NCBI RefSeq assembly: GCF_001931485.1
Contig: NZ_MSDV01000023.1
Span: 236,974 to 300,973, forward strand
DNA: 64,000 nt
Direction of reading: 5' to 3'
Origin: Burkholderia sp. SRS-W-2-2016
GTDB taxonomy: Bacteria > Pseudomonadota > Gammaproteobacteria > Burkholderiales > Burkholderiaceae
The notes under the pieces are model-generated. The model searched no databases. It was not told the origin of the DNA and saw only the letters and a list, made by a program, of their open reading frames with translations. Each line of letters opens with the position of its first letter. Within the stretch, counting starts at the first letter, position 1. The translations under genes were made by a program, and so were the position numbers. This document shows positions 48,829 through 57,739 of this stretch, one piece after another.

Positions 48829-49760
48829 AAGGTTTGCTCGATGATGAAACGCGGACGCTGCTTGGTCTCGGCGTAGGTCTTCGAGATGTAGCCGCCGATC
48901 ACGCCGAGAAACAGCAGCTGAACACCGCCGAGGAAGTACATCGGAATGACCGTCGAGGCCCAGCCGGGCACCGTCAGGTCGGTGAAAAGACGCGCGAATG
49001 CGGCCCACGCGCCGAAGCATAACGAGCCGAACGCCAGCAACGCGCCGATACGGGTGCTCCATTGCAGCGGTACCGCGGAGAACGACGTGATGCCGTCGAA
49101 CGCGAACGCGAGCATTTTGCCGAGCGGATATTTGCTCTCGCCGGCAAAGCGCGCGGCCCGTTCGTATTCGACGGTGGTCATCCGGAAGCCGAGCATCGGA
49201 ATGATGCCGCGCAGGAACAGATTCACCTCCGGAAACTGCCGCAACGCTTCGACGCTCTTGCGGCTCATCAGCCGGAAGTCCGCGTGGCCCGGCAGGATAT
49301 CGACGCCGAACGCGCGCAGCAGCTTGTAGTAGTTGCGCGCGGTGAAGCGTTTGAAGAACGTATCCGTGTTGCGCTTGAAGCGCACACCGCAGACGATTTC
49401 CGCACCGAGCCGGTATTGTTCGAGCATGCGCGGAATCGCCTCGATATCGTCCTGAAGATCGGCGTCGAGGCTCACCAGCACATCGCCTTGCGCGGTCATC
49501 AGGCCGGCCAGCAGCGCATTCTGATGGCCGCGATTGCGCGACAGTTTGATGCCGCCGCAGTGGGCATCGCTCGCGTGCAGCGCGGCGATGATCGACCAGG
49601 TCTGGTCGCGCGAACCGTCGTCGACAAAGGTGATGCGGCTTTCGTCACTGACCTCGCCGGCGTCGATCAGGCGCTGCAATAGTGCGAGAAGCCGCGCGCT
49701 GGTCTCCGGTAGGACTTCTTCTTCGTTGTAGCAGGGTACGACGAGATTCAGCGTCGTCAT
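48825..49760 (-). CDS. gtrB: GtrB-type undecaprenyl-phosphate glucosyltransferase
   Basis: A 311-residue DPM1-like GT2 enzyme with two C-terminal helices. It begins LNLVVPCYNEEEVLPE, continues with FVDDGSRDQTW, LSRNRGHQNALLAGL and the metal motif VSLDADLQDD, and has helices near residues 235-255 and 270-290. Such enzymes load a single glucose (or similar) onto undecaprenyl phosphate on the cytoplasmic face. It is co-translated with the GtrC-like gene, while the flippase gene gtrA is on the other strand beyond a methyltransferase. Confidence 0.92.
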   Translation of the reverse strand: MTTLNLVVPCYNEEEVLPETSARLLALLQRLIDAGEVSDESRITFVDDGSRDQTWSIIAALHASDAHCGGIKLSRNRGHQNALLAGLMTAQGDVLVSLDADLQDDIEAIPRMLEQYRLGAEIVCGVRFKRNTDTFFKRFTARNYYKLLRAFGVDILPGHADFRLMSRKSVEALRQFPEVNLFLRGIIPMLGFRMTTVEYERAARFAGESKYPLGKMLAFAFDGITSFSAVPLQWSTRIGALLAFGSLCFGAWAAFARLFTDLTVPGWASTVIPMYFLGGVQLLFLGVIGGYISKTYAETKQRPRFIIEQTL

Positions 49761-50073
49761 AGGCGCATCCCATTCTGAAGCCGGCTCGACTCACGATCGG
49801 GCACCAAGTCTTTCGACATTAGTACGCATGGTCCGCTTCATGCAAGAATAAGGTTTTCTTTGTCCGAAAACCGCTAAATCAGCGGCGAAAACGCCGAATT
49901 GGAACCGCAACATTGTTTTATCAGCACAATTCGATTCAACGGATAGCGCGGATAATTCATCGTTTTGCGCCACTTCTGACATGCCTGACAAGCGGCGGCA
50001 ATACTTGTTTCAACGCGCTATTGAAGGTGCGATTGCGACGTTGGACAATAGACGGCGAGGAAGGAGGAACAGC
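49761..50073. promoter_or_regulatory. Divergent gtrB-methyltransferase spacer
   Basis: This 313-base region separates two divergent transcripts. It is AT-richer near 49840-49930 and includes a small hairpin (CGGCG and CGCCG around AAAA, 49883-49896). AAGGAGGA near 50061-50068 is the methyltransferase ribosome-binding site. No gene is seen. Confidence 0.45.
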
Positions 50074-50769
50074 ATGGATAAGGCCGAATTCGACAGCTTT
50101 GCCGACGAGTACCAGGCGATGCATGCCCGCAATATCGCCGTGTCCGGCGAAGGCCCGGAGTATTTTGCCGAGTACAAGATTCGCGATATAGCCGAGGAGA
50201 TGGCGCGGCGCCATGCATTGCCCGCGCGCATGCTCGATTTCGGTTCGGGCGTGGGCGCGTCGATCCCGTGGGTCAAACATTATTTGCCCGCTGCGCAGCT
50301 CACCTGCGCGGATGTCTCCGATCGTTCACTGGACGTTGCGCGCAGCCGCTTTCCCGGTGCCGCGCGCTTCGTGCATTTCGACGGCCGCACGCTGCCTTTC
50401 GAAGCGGGTGAATTCAATCTCGCCTACGCAATGTGCGTGTTCCACCATATCGATCACGCGGAGCATGTCGATCTGCTGCGCGAATTGAAGCGCGTGGTGG
50501 GTCCGCAAGGCACCGTCGCGGTGTTCGAGCATAATCCGCTCAACCCGCTGACCGTCAGGGCAGTCAACACCTGCGAGTTCGATGTCAACGCCCGGCTGAT
50601 CGCCGCGCGCAACATGAAGCAGGCCTGTCTCGACGCGGGCTTTACCAACGTGCTGGTGCGGTTCCGGATTTTCTTTCCCCATATGCTCGCCAAACTTCGA
50701 CCGCTCGAAAAATATCTGACCGCCGTGCCGCTCGGCGCCCAATACTCCGTCTATGCGAGCGGCGCATGA
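50074..50769 (+). CDS. Class I SAM-dependent methyltransferase
   Basis: A 231-residue methyltransferase with the SAM-binding motif MLDFGSGVGAS (residues 53-63), CADVSDRSLDVA as motif II, and motif IV as EFNLAYAMCVFHHI. The last 60 residues (RFRIFFPHMLAKLRPLEKYL) are hydrophobic and basic. Strong AAGGAGG precedes ATG 50074. It begins 8 bases before gtrA and in the same transcript, so a glycan or lipid-linked sugar may be its substrate; this is inferred from position. Confidence 0.87.
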   Translation: MDKAEFDSFADEYQAMHARNIAVSGEGPEYFAEYKIRDIAEEMARRHALPARMLDFGSGVGASIPWVKHYLPAAQLTCADVSDRSLDVARSRFPGAARFVHFDGRTLPFEAGEFNLAYAMCVFHHIDHAEHVDLLRELKRVVGPQGTVAVFEHNPLNPLTVRAVNTCEFDVNARLIAARNMKQACLDAGFTNVLVRFRIFFPHMLAKLRPLEKYLTAVPLGAQYSVYASGA

Positions 50770-50776
50770 AGGCGGC

Positions 50777-51190
50777 ATGCCGATGAACGATCTGCGCACG
50801 TTAGGATCCCGTACGGAATCGCTTCAGCAGTTCATCAAATATCTGCTGGTGGGCGGGCTCAATACGCTGATCTCGGCCGCGATCATTTTCGCGGTACAGG
50901 CGGCGGGCGCGCGCCCGGTGGTCGCCAATCTGACCGGCTATGCGATCGGCGTGGCCATCAGCTACGCGCTCAATAGCAAGTACACGTTCAAGACCGCGGT
51001 ATCGCGCTACACCGCGATCCGTTTTCTGATCGTGTTGCTGGTCGCGTATCTGGCCAATCTCGCCACGATGCTGGCGGTGTTGCACCTGACTCACGCGCCG
51101 TATGTCGCGCAGCTGTGCGGCATTCCGGTGTATGTGATCGTGGGCTTTCTCGGCAACCGGTATTGGGCGATGCGCGAACGCGCAGGCTGA
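50777..51190 (+). CDS. gtrA: GtrA-like membrane protein (sugar-lipid flippase)
   Basis: A 137-residue protein with four helices matching GtrA: QFIKYLLVGGLNTLISAAII at residues 17-36, YAIGVAISYALNSKYTFK in the middle, and FLGNRYWAMRER at the end. It is thought to flip undecaprenyl-phosphate-sugar made by GtrB. ATG 50777 is used, with ATG 50783 as an alternative. It closes the rightward half of the divergent module; a terminator follows at 51241. Confidence 0.9.
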   Translation: MPMNDLRTLGSRTESLQQFIKYLLVGGLNTLISAAIIFAVQAAGARPVVANLTGYAIGVAISYALNSKYTFKTAVSRYTAIRFLIVLLVAYLANLATMLAVLHLTHAPYVAQLCGIPVYVIVGFLGNRYWAMRERAG

Positions 51191-51240
51191 AGCGGGAGCG
51201 CCGCGATCGACACGCGGCGCAGAGTGGAGAGAGGAGAGGC

Positions 51241-51274
51241 AAGGCGACCCGATACGCGCGGTCGCCTTTGTTTT
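51241..51274 (+). terminator. Terminator after gtrA
   Basis: AAGGCGACC (51241-51249) and GGTCGCCTT (51260-51268) form a 9-bp stem with a 10-base loop and are followed by TGTTTT. It separates gtrA from the convergent tartrate dehydrogenase gene. Confidence 0.8.
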
Positions 51275-51291
51275 GGCGTCTGGCGGTTGAA

Positions 51292-52374
51292 TCAGCCGAG
51301 CTTCGCGGCAATCGCGGCGCCGACTTCACTCGTGCTCGCGCTGCCGCCGAGATCGGCCGTATGCGGGCCGGCGACCAGCGTCGCCTCGATCGCCGCGAGA
51401 ATCGCATCGTGCGCTTCGCGCTCCTTGCCGGACGAGTGACCGAGGAAGTCGAGCATCATCGCCGCCGACCAGATCATCGCGATCGGATTGGCGATGTGCT
51501 TGCCGGCGATGTCGGGCGCCGAGCCGTGCACCGGTTCGAACAGCGACGGAAACTTGCGGTCCGGATTCAGATTGCCCGACGGCGCGAGGCCGATCGTGCC
51601 GGTGCAGGCGGGGCCGAGATCCGACAGGATGTCGCCGAACAGATTGGTCGCGACGACCACGTCGAAGCGGTCCGGGTTCAGCACGAAGCGCGCGCACAGA
51701 ATGTCGATGTGCTGCTTGTCCCACGTGACGTCCGGGTACTGCGCGGCGATACCGGCCGCGCACTTGTCCCACCACGGCATGCTGATCGCGATGCCGTTGC
51801 TCTTCGTCGCGACGGTGATTTTCTTGCGCGCGCGCCGTTGCGCCAGATCGAACGCGAACTTCAGCACGCGCTCGCTGCCGTGCCGCGTGAACACCGATTC
51901 CTGCAACACGAATTCGCGCTCGGTGCCTTCGAACATCACGCCGCCCACCGACGAATACTCGCCCTCGGTGTTTTCGCGCACGATCCAGAAATCGATGTCG
52001 CCGGCCTTGCGTCCCGCGAGCGGCGACGGCACGCCGGCAAACAGGCGCGCGGGGCGCAGGTTCACGTACTGGTCGAATTCGCGGCGGAACTTCAGCAGCG
52101 AGCCCCACAGCGACACGTGATCGGGCACGGTGTCGGGCCAGCCGACCGCGCCGAACAGGATCGCATCGGCCGACTGCAGTTGCGCTTTCCAGTCGTCCGG
52201 CATCATCTTGCCGTGCTTCGCGTAGTAGTCGCAGCTCGCCCATTCGATGTGCTGGTACTCGAGCTCGATACCGAAGCGTTGCGTCGCGACGTCCAGCACG
52301 CGCAGCGCTTCGGGCATCACTTCGACGCCGATGCCGTCGCCGGGAATGACGGCGATCCGGTATTTGTTCGACAT
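51292..52374 (-). CDS. ttuC: Tartrate dehydrogenase / D-malate dehydrogenase (decarboxylating)
   Basis: A 360-residue beta-decarboxylating dehydrogenase of the isopropylmalate/tartrate group. It starts YRIAVIPGDGIGVEVMPEAL, and has LLKFRREFDQYVNLRPARL (substrate Arg residues), WIVRENTEGEYSSVGG, ATKSNGI, and the metal site TNLFGDILSDLG. The nucleotide signature FEPVHGSAPDIAGK is near residue 275. It uses NAD+ and Mn2+ or Mg2+ to convert tartrate or D-malate, yielding oxaloglycolate, glycerate or pyruvate. It stands alone, convergent with gtrA and divergent from the peroxidase gene. Confidence 0.92.
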   Translation of the reverse strand: MSNKYRIAVIPGDGIGVEVMPEALRVLDVATQRFGIELEYQHIEWASCDYYAKHGKMMPDDWKAQLQSADAILFGAVGWPDTVPDHVSLWGSLLKFRREFDQYVNLRPARLFAGVPSPLAGRKAGDIDFWIVRENTEGEYSSVGGVMFEGTEREFVLQESVFTRHGSERVLKFAFDLAQRRARKKITVATKSNGIAISMPWWDKCAAGIAAQYPDVTWDKQHIDILCARFVLNPDRFDVVVATNLFGDILSDLGPACTGTIGLAPSGNLNPDRKFPSLFEPVHGSAPDIAGKHIANPIAMIWSAAMMLDFLGHSSGKEREAHDAILAAIEATLVAGPHTADLGGSASTSEVGAAIAAKLG

Positions 52375-52833
52375 AGGGGTTCTCCTTGAGGACGTTGTCG
52401 GGGGTGGGCGGCGGTTATTTTAGTCCGCGGCGGGGTTTTTGATCTCGCGGCCGGTCAGGTTGGCTGTTCTCGCGCAGGAAAAGTACTTCCGCGGTCTATG
52501 TGTGCTTCCGCACATTGAGCTTGTTCACCGCGGTTTACTTGCGCCTGTTTATCGCCTTTCATCTTTCTTGATAATCAACTGAAAGTGACACGCCGCGTAA
52601 AACAACGAATACATAAAAGCGGGTCGATCCACTTTAAATTCAAAACAGATAGAGGCGAAAACACCGGCTCGTTGCCGTGAAAAACGGCCACGTTGGCGGG
52701 TGCATCGACACGCGCATTTTAAAAGTACCGAGGGCATTCTCGTATTTATGCTAATTGGATGGGCGATTTGTCGCGCTGGCCTCGCGCGCCGCGGGCGAAG
52801 GAAGGCGTCAACTTTCGATGATCCGGAGGAAAT
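52375..52833. promoter_or_regulatory. Divergent spacer, ttuC and haem peroxidase
   Basis: This 459-base region has no supported gene. Bases 52540-52640 are AT-rich compared with the flanks, likely containing the promoters. GGAGGA at 52825-52830 is the peroxidase ribosome-binding site. Confidence 0.45.
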
Positions 52834-54711
52834 ATGGCTGGAAATCACGGTGGTGTGCGAGGCTTGACCTACGTCAGTCGCTCGAGTCTCGAAGAGGGAC
52901 GATTTGGCCGGATGTTCCGGTGGCTGCCGCGCGAGACGTATAAGAAGGAAGATCTGCTACGGCTTGCCAAAATCATGATTCAGAAGGAAACCGTAGTTTT
53001 CGTAGGGGACGAGGATTTTCCAGAAGATGTCCGCTTATCCGCGGAATACGAGCCACCGACGGAAGGGCCGAATGTCGCTGCGCCGTTTCCGCGGCCGAAA
53101 CCCGATACGGGAAAACTCTTCGACACCGTGTTCGGCGAGTCCGAGCCCGAGGATGAAAATCCCGTCATTCCGGCGGGCTATACCTATTTCGGCCAGTTTA
53201 TCGATCACGATCTCACCTTCGATCCGAACAGTTCGCTGCAGAAGCTGAACGATCCCGAGGCGCTCGAAGATTTCCGCACGCCGCGTTTCGATCTCGATTC
53301 GCTATACGGACGCGGGCCGGACGATCAGCCGTATCTCTATCAGGACGCGCCGGATCACGGCGGCGGTATCCGCTTCCGGCTTGGCCGCACGTCAAGCAAT
53401 CAGGACCGGCCGGGCGAGCTTCAGCGCAACGCGGATGGCCGCGCGCTGATCGGCGATCCACGCAACGATGAGAACGCGATCATCTGCCAGTTGCAGGCGG
53501 TGTTCCTCAACTTTCACAACAAGGTGATCGACGCGCTGGAGAGTGCGCGGCCGCAATTCAGGAACGATCATCACGCGTGTTTTCTCGAGGCACAGCGCAT
53601 CGTGCGATGGCACTATCAGTACATCGTGCTGAACGACTACCTGAGACGGGTGGTCGGCGAGAAAACCTGGCGGACCGTGTTTCAGGGCAGCGGCAACGCG
53701 CGGCCGCATCCGCATTTGAAGTTCTATCTGCCCAAGCACGGACGCTCTTACATGCCCGTCGAGTTCTCTGTCGCGGCATTCCGTTTCGGACATTCGATGG
53801 TGCGCCCGAGCTATGCGCTGCGCCCGGGCGACAGGAACGTGGGCGGCGACAGGGACAAGGCGTTTGTCGACCAGATGTTCAATCGCATTCCGCTGTTCTT
53901 CAGGTTGGATAAGAACGAAGGAGGCAGCGCGGGCACGAGCGCGGCAACATCTACGGAGACGGGCGCAGAGCACGTTCGCGATTTGCACGGTTTCGGACCT
54001 TTGCCCGATGACTGGGAAATCGACTGGAACATGTTCTTCGCCGAAGCGGCGCTTCCGACGATGCACGCCGACGGTGGCGACGAACTGCAAGTGGTCGGCC
54101 AGGGCGAGGGGCACTTCACGCAGCCGGGGTATCGCATCGACACCAAGCTCGTCGATCCTCTCGCGCTGCTGCCGCCGTCGGTCGCGAAAAGCGGCAACGC
54201 GCCCGATGGAATTCCCGTGCTCGCCTACCGGAATCTGCTGCGCGGGAGTCAATTCGAGTTGCCATCGGGGCAAAGCGTGGCACGCGCGCTCGAAGCGGAA
54301 GTAATGACAGAGGAGAAGCTTTGGGGCGATGTCGAGGACGCCGTTTTAGCGGACCCGAACAGGAACCCGTTCGCGTACCGCGCACCGCTTTGGTATTACA
54401 TCCTCAAGGAAGCGGAGACGTTGAACACCATCAATGATCCCGGCCCTCTGCGCGATTCATTAGGCGGCCATTGCCTTGGGGTAGTGGGCGGGCGGATCGT
54501 TGCCGAGGTTATCGTCGGCATCGCGCTGAATGACCATAGCTCGTATCTGTATCAGGACGTCAACTGGACGCCCGCGAGCGAGGCGGCGCGCAGCGGCTTC
54601 GCGCCGAAGGTGCCTATTACCGACATGTATAGCCTGATTCACTGGACGACGGACGGCGCGATGACGTTCAGGCTCGACGACGCTTCCGGCGCTACCGCGG
54701 CGCAACTGTAA
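52834..54711 (+). CDS. Animal-type haem peroxidase without signal peptide
   Basis: A 625-residue member of the animal haem peroxidase superfamily, whose bacterial forms are patchily distributed. The distal-site motif FGQFIDHDLTFDP gives Q121 and H125. The proximal haem ligand is H320 in FRFGHSMVRPSY, 195 residues later as usual. LQAVFLNFHNKVID near residue 220 and RWHYQYIVLNDYL follow the family's helix pattern. An insert around residues 367-385 is Gly/Ser/Thr-rich. No signal peptide, membrane segment or calcium-binding repeats were seen, so a cytosolic or non-classically secreted enzyme is likely. It is probably co-transcribed with the gene at 54873. Confidence 0.9.
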   Translation: MAGNHGGVRGLTYVSRSSLEEGRFGRMFRWLPRETYKKEDLLRLAKIMIQKETVVFVGDEDFPEDVRLSAEYEPPTEGPNVAAPFPRPKPDTGKLFDTVFGESEPEDENPVIPAGYTYFGQFIDHDLTFDPNSSLQKLNDPEALEDFRTPRFDLDSLYGRGPDDQPYLYQDAPDHGGGIRFRLGRTSSNQDRPGELQRNADGRALIGDPRNDENAIICQLQAVFLNFHNKVIDALESARPQFRNDHHACFLEAQRIVRWHYQYIVLNDYLRRVVGEKTWRTVFQGSGNARPHPHLKFYLPKHGRSYMPVEFSVAAFRFGHSMVRPSYALRPGDRNVGGDRDKAFVDQMFNRIPLFFRLDKNEGGSAGTSAATSTETGAEHVRDLHGFGPLPDDWEIDWNMFFAEAALPTMHADGGDELQVVGQGEGHFTQPGYRIDTKLVDPLALLPPSVAKSGNAPDGIPVLAYRNLLRGSQFELPSGQSVARALEAEVMTEEKLWGDVEDAVLADPNRNPFAYRAPLWYYILKEAETLNTINDPGPLRDSLGGHCLGVVGGRIVAEVIVGIALNDHSSYLYQDVNWTPASEAARSGFAPKVPITDMYSLIHWTTDGAMTFRLDDASGATAAQL

Positions 54712-54722
54712 CGCGGCCGCCT

Positions 54723-54764
54723 CAGCATGGCCGCATCAGCATGGCCGCATCAGCACGGCCGCAT
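54723..54764. repeat. Three 14-bp tandem repeats
   Basis: CAGCATGGCCGCAT occurs twice in direct succession (54723-54736, 54737-54750), then once with one change (CAGCACGGCCGCAT, 54751-54764). They lie in the 161-base spacer just after the peroxidase stop codon. Confidence 0.85.
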
Positions 54765-54872
54765 GCCGACGCACACGTCACGTCCGTTTGTCCCACGGAC
54801 GTCGACGTGCATCCGGCGCGGCCATCTCAGCACGAGACGATACCGAACGACACGATCTTCAAGGAGACAATC

Positions 54873-55838
54873 ATGCCCCGGTCCAGCGAACGAGACGAAT
54901 ACCGGTTTCAGCCGATGCGCATCCAGGCGCGGCCGGGATCGAAAGCGGAGCAGGCCTATTACAGGAACTCGGCGCTGCCGGGTCGCAAGTGGCCGATGCC
55001 GAAAGCGATCGCGCCAGGCATCAGTCCGGCGCCGCTGGACGATCTGATCTTTCACGGCGGCAAGCTGGTGCCGAAGATGGAGTTTCAGAACGTTTATCTC
55101 GGCGGCGAGGCATCATGGAAAGAGAGCGACGTGACGTCGATCGACATGGCGATCAATCTCGCGATGCGCGACCGGCGGCTGAACAATGTGCTGAGTCAGT
55201 ACTTTCATAACGTGTCGATCGACTGCGGCATGCGCGACTCGTTCATGCTGGACGAACCGAAACCCGCGAGCCTGTCCGAACCCGAGGTGCAGGAAAAAGT
55301 CATGAGTCTGTTCGATTCGAATCTGATCGAAAAAGCGGATCTCGATTCCTGCATTTTCAATCTCGTGCTGCCGCCAGGCACAGTGCTCAAACTGGACGAC
55401 GCGACTTCGTTGACCGGATTGGGCGGCTATCACGGCTCGATGCATATTCAACGCAACGGCAAGCGGATCACGCTCTACTATTCCGCGAACGTCTATTCGA
55501 ATATCGGCGCCAACGGGCGGGAGAACGGCATTGTCGTGTTCGACCAGTCGTGGAAGAACATCGTCTGTACGCTGTATCACGAGATCAACGAGTTCCGTAC
55601 CGATGCCGACGTCAATGACGCGATCGCGTCGAATAACAGCGACTTCCTCGGCTGGAATGCGCGCGACGGCAAGGAGATCGGCGATCAGCCGATCTTCAGG
55701 GCGGGCCAGGCGGGCGACCTGCGCCTCGTATTCAAGGAAGTGCAAAGCGCGACGCAGAAAAAACGCATTCCGGTGCAGTTTCTTTATTCCAATGCCGTGC
55801 ACGGCGCAGAAGGGCCGATCGACGCGCCGCACGCATAG
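54873..55838 (+). CDS. HExxE protein resembling the EXORDIUM/PHI-1 family
   Basis: A 321-residue protein with no signal peptide. The central motif TLYHEINEF gives H236, E237 and E240. It is followed 28 residues later by WNARDGKEIGDQP (E268, D271). This HExxE...G-x-EIGD arrangement is reminiscent of phosphate-induced EXORDIUM/PHI-1 proteins (HELxEAxTDP...G-x-EIGDLC), although the downstream Cys is absent. YYSANVYSNIGANGRENGIVVFD precedes it as beta strands. Residues 1-80 are basic and Pro-rich. AAGGAGAC sets the start at 54873. It stands 161 bases after the peroxidase and probably works with it; catalysis is unproven. Confidence 0.55.
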   Translation: MPRSSERDEYRFQPMRIQARPGSKAEQAYYRNSALPGRKWPMPKAIAPGISPAPLDDLIFHGGKLVPKMEFQNVYLGGEASWKESDVTSIDMAINLAMRDRRLNNVLSQYFHNVSIDCGMRDSFMLDEPKPASLSEPEVQEKVMSLFDSNLIEKADLDSCIFNLVLPPGTVLKLDDATSLTGLGGYHGSMHIQRNGKRITLYYSANVYSNIGANGRENGIVVFDQSWKNIVCTLYHEINEFRTDADVNDAIASNNSDFLGWNARDGKEIGDQPIFRAGQAGDLRLVFKEVQSATQKKRIPVQFLYSNAVHGAEGPIDAPHA

Positions 55839-55858
55839 GCAGGGTATTGCGCTGCGCG

Positions 55859-57739
55859 TCAGGCCGCAAGGTCCGGCGGCGCGGTGCCCGGCAACGTCAG
55901 GATGAACGTGGAGCCTTCGCCGGGGCGGCTATACAGTTCGATACTGCCGCCATGCCGCTGCGCGACCGTCTTGACGAAAACCAGTCCGAGTCCCGCGCCG
56001 CTCGGGCAGTGCGGCAGGTCGCTGCGCAAACGCCGGAACGGCTCGAATAACTCGTGCTGTGCTTCGGCCGGAATGCCGGGTCCGTGATCGGAAACCGCGA
56101 TCGCATACCCGTGTTCGACGTCGTACAGACGCACCGTGACGGTGGCGCCGCGTGGACTGAACTTGACCGCGTTGCTCAACAGATTGGCGACCGCGCGCAT
56201 CAGCAGGAACGGTTCTACCCGCGCGACGCGAACGTCGTCACCGATATTCACGTCGAGCACGATGTTGCGCGCGCGGGCGAGCGCCCACATTTCGTCGGCC
56301 GCATCGTGTACCACGCCGCCCAGGTGCGCTTCCGCAAGGGACCAGACCGGCGTTTCGGCGCGCGCGAGTTGAACGAAGTCGTCGGCCAGCGCGAGCGTCC
56401 GGCGCGCGTACCCGGCAATCCTGCCGAGCAGATCCGGTGTGGGCATGCTTTGCTCGGCGGCCATCTGAAGATCGATCAATGCGAGGATCGAAGACTGGGG
56501 CGAGCGCATGTCGTGCGAGATGAAATGCAGCCACTCCTCGCGGCGAAGCTCCGCGACGCGACTCTCGGTGATGTCGAGCACGAAGCCCACCGTTCGTCTG
56601 GCAATGCCATTTTCGTACTGCAAATAAGCGGTCGACTTGATCCATCGAATCTCGCCGCTGGAATCGACGATCCGATATTCGACTCCGGCATTGCCTTCCT
56701 TCTCTCCACGGGTTACTTCCGTGGCTTTGTCGATATCGTCCGGATGAACCAGCCGCAGGAACTCGCCGATCGAGTTGATCGGGCCGCTCGGGTTCCCGGA
56801 GTTGCCGCCCATGATGCGATACCAGCTCTCGTCGCACTGCAATGCGTCCGCTGCGATGTCGTAGTCCCAGATGCCCAGACCGCCGGCGCGCGTCGCAATG
56901 GCGAGCCGCTCTTCGTTACGCCGGATCAGATCGTCGGCGGCGCGCTCGCGCGTCACCTCTCTCGACACACACAGAATGGCTGTCGTCTTGCCGTCGGCAT
57001 CGAGGATCGGCGTCAGCATATTGTCCCAATACTGCGTACCTTTTCCGGCAATCACGCTGCGGCCGGGAAAGCGGCTAAAAGCGCCGTTACGCGCGCAAGC
57101 GAGCGCCGCATTGCCATCGCTCTGGACGTCGGCGGGCAGCAGCGGCAGCCACGGCATGCCGAACCCCGAGTTTTCATCGACGCCTAATGCACGGCAACCG
57201 GCGCGGTTCATATGCAGCAGATTGCCGTGCGGCGTGATCAGTTTGATGCAGTCCACGCTGACGTTCAGCATGTCCGATTGCATCGTTGCCCGGCTTGCCA
57301 GTTCGCTTTCTTTTTCCTTCAGATCATGAATATCCGTGCATGTGCACAGCCAGCCGGCGTCGACACTATGAAGATTGACGATGAACCAGCGGCTGGTGCC
57401 GCGCGGACCGGCCAGCCGGCACTTCAACGATTCGTGATCGGAATGGGCGTGGGTCGCGCACAGTTTCGACAGCGCATCGTAGCGGTGCTCCGGATGGATC
57501 AGTTCGATCCATTGGAGCGGCCCCGACGTCTCGACGCGCCAACCGGTATAAGCGCGCCATGCGTCGTTGATGCCGAGGACCTCGCCGCCGCGGGTGAAAT
57601 AGCATGCGGGGGTCTGAAGGGCGTGGAGCAGAGCGGCGATCTGAAGACCGTCGTGACTTGGGGAGCGGCTCCGTTCCGTCGCAACGCTTGGCGATTTCAG
57701 CTTCGAACCCGCAGGACTCGTAGGGTGTAGATAGGCCAT
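55859..57739 (-). CDS. Orphan hybrid-free sensor histidine kinase with three PAS domains
   Basis: A 626-residue soluble sensor kinase. PAS 1 lies at about residues 30-140 (ACYFTRGGEVLGINDAWRAYTG), PAS 2 at 150-270, and a PAS/PAC module of type 3 at 275-395 (GLGIWDYDIAADALQCDESWYRI, IRWIKSTAYLQY). The phospho-acceptor is H409 in FISHDMRSPQSS. The ATPase domain has NLLSNAVKFSP, SDHGPGIP and SGAGLGLVFVKTV. There is no transmembrane segment and no receiver domain. No response-regulator gene is nearby. It is convergent with the HExxE gene with 20 bases between stops. Confidence 0.92.
   Translation of the reverse strand: MAYLHPTSPAGSKLKSPSVATERSRSPSHDGLQIAALLHALQTPACYFTRGGEVLGINDAWRAYTGWRVETSGPLQWIELIHPEHRYDALSKLCATHAHSDHESLKCRLAGPRGTSRWFIVNLHSVDAGWLCTCTDIHDLKEKESELASRATMQSDMLNVSVDCIKLITPHGNLLHMNRAGCRALGVDENSGFGMPWLPLLPADVQSDGNAALACARNGAFSRFPGRSVIAGKGTQYWDNMLTPILDADGKTTAILCVSREVTRERAADDLIRRNEERLAIATRAGGLGIWDYDIAADALQCDESWYRIMGGNSGNPSGPINSIGEFLRLVHPDDIDKATEVTRGEKEGNAGVEYRIVDSSGEIRWIKSTAYLQYENGIARRTVGFVLDITESRVAELRREEWLHFISHDMRSPQSSILALIDLQMAAEQSMPTPDLLGRIAGYARRTLALADDFVQLARAETPVWSLAEAHLGGVVHDAADEMWALARARNIVLDVNIGDDVRVARVEPFLLMRAVANLLSNAVKFSPRGATVTVRLYDVEHGYAIAVSDHGPGIPAEAQHELFEPFRRLRSDLPHCPSGAGLGLVFVKTVAQRHGGSIELYSRPGEGSTFILTLPGTAPPDLAA

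Noticed and set aside
52549..52848. Possible 99-residue minus-strand protein in the ttuC-peroxidase spacer
   Set aside because: It overlaps the peroxidase ribosome-binding site and has a basic, low-structure composition without homology.
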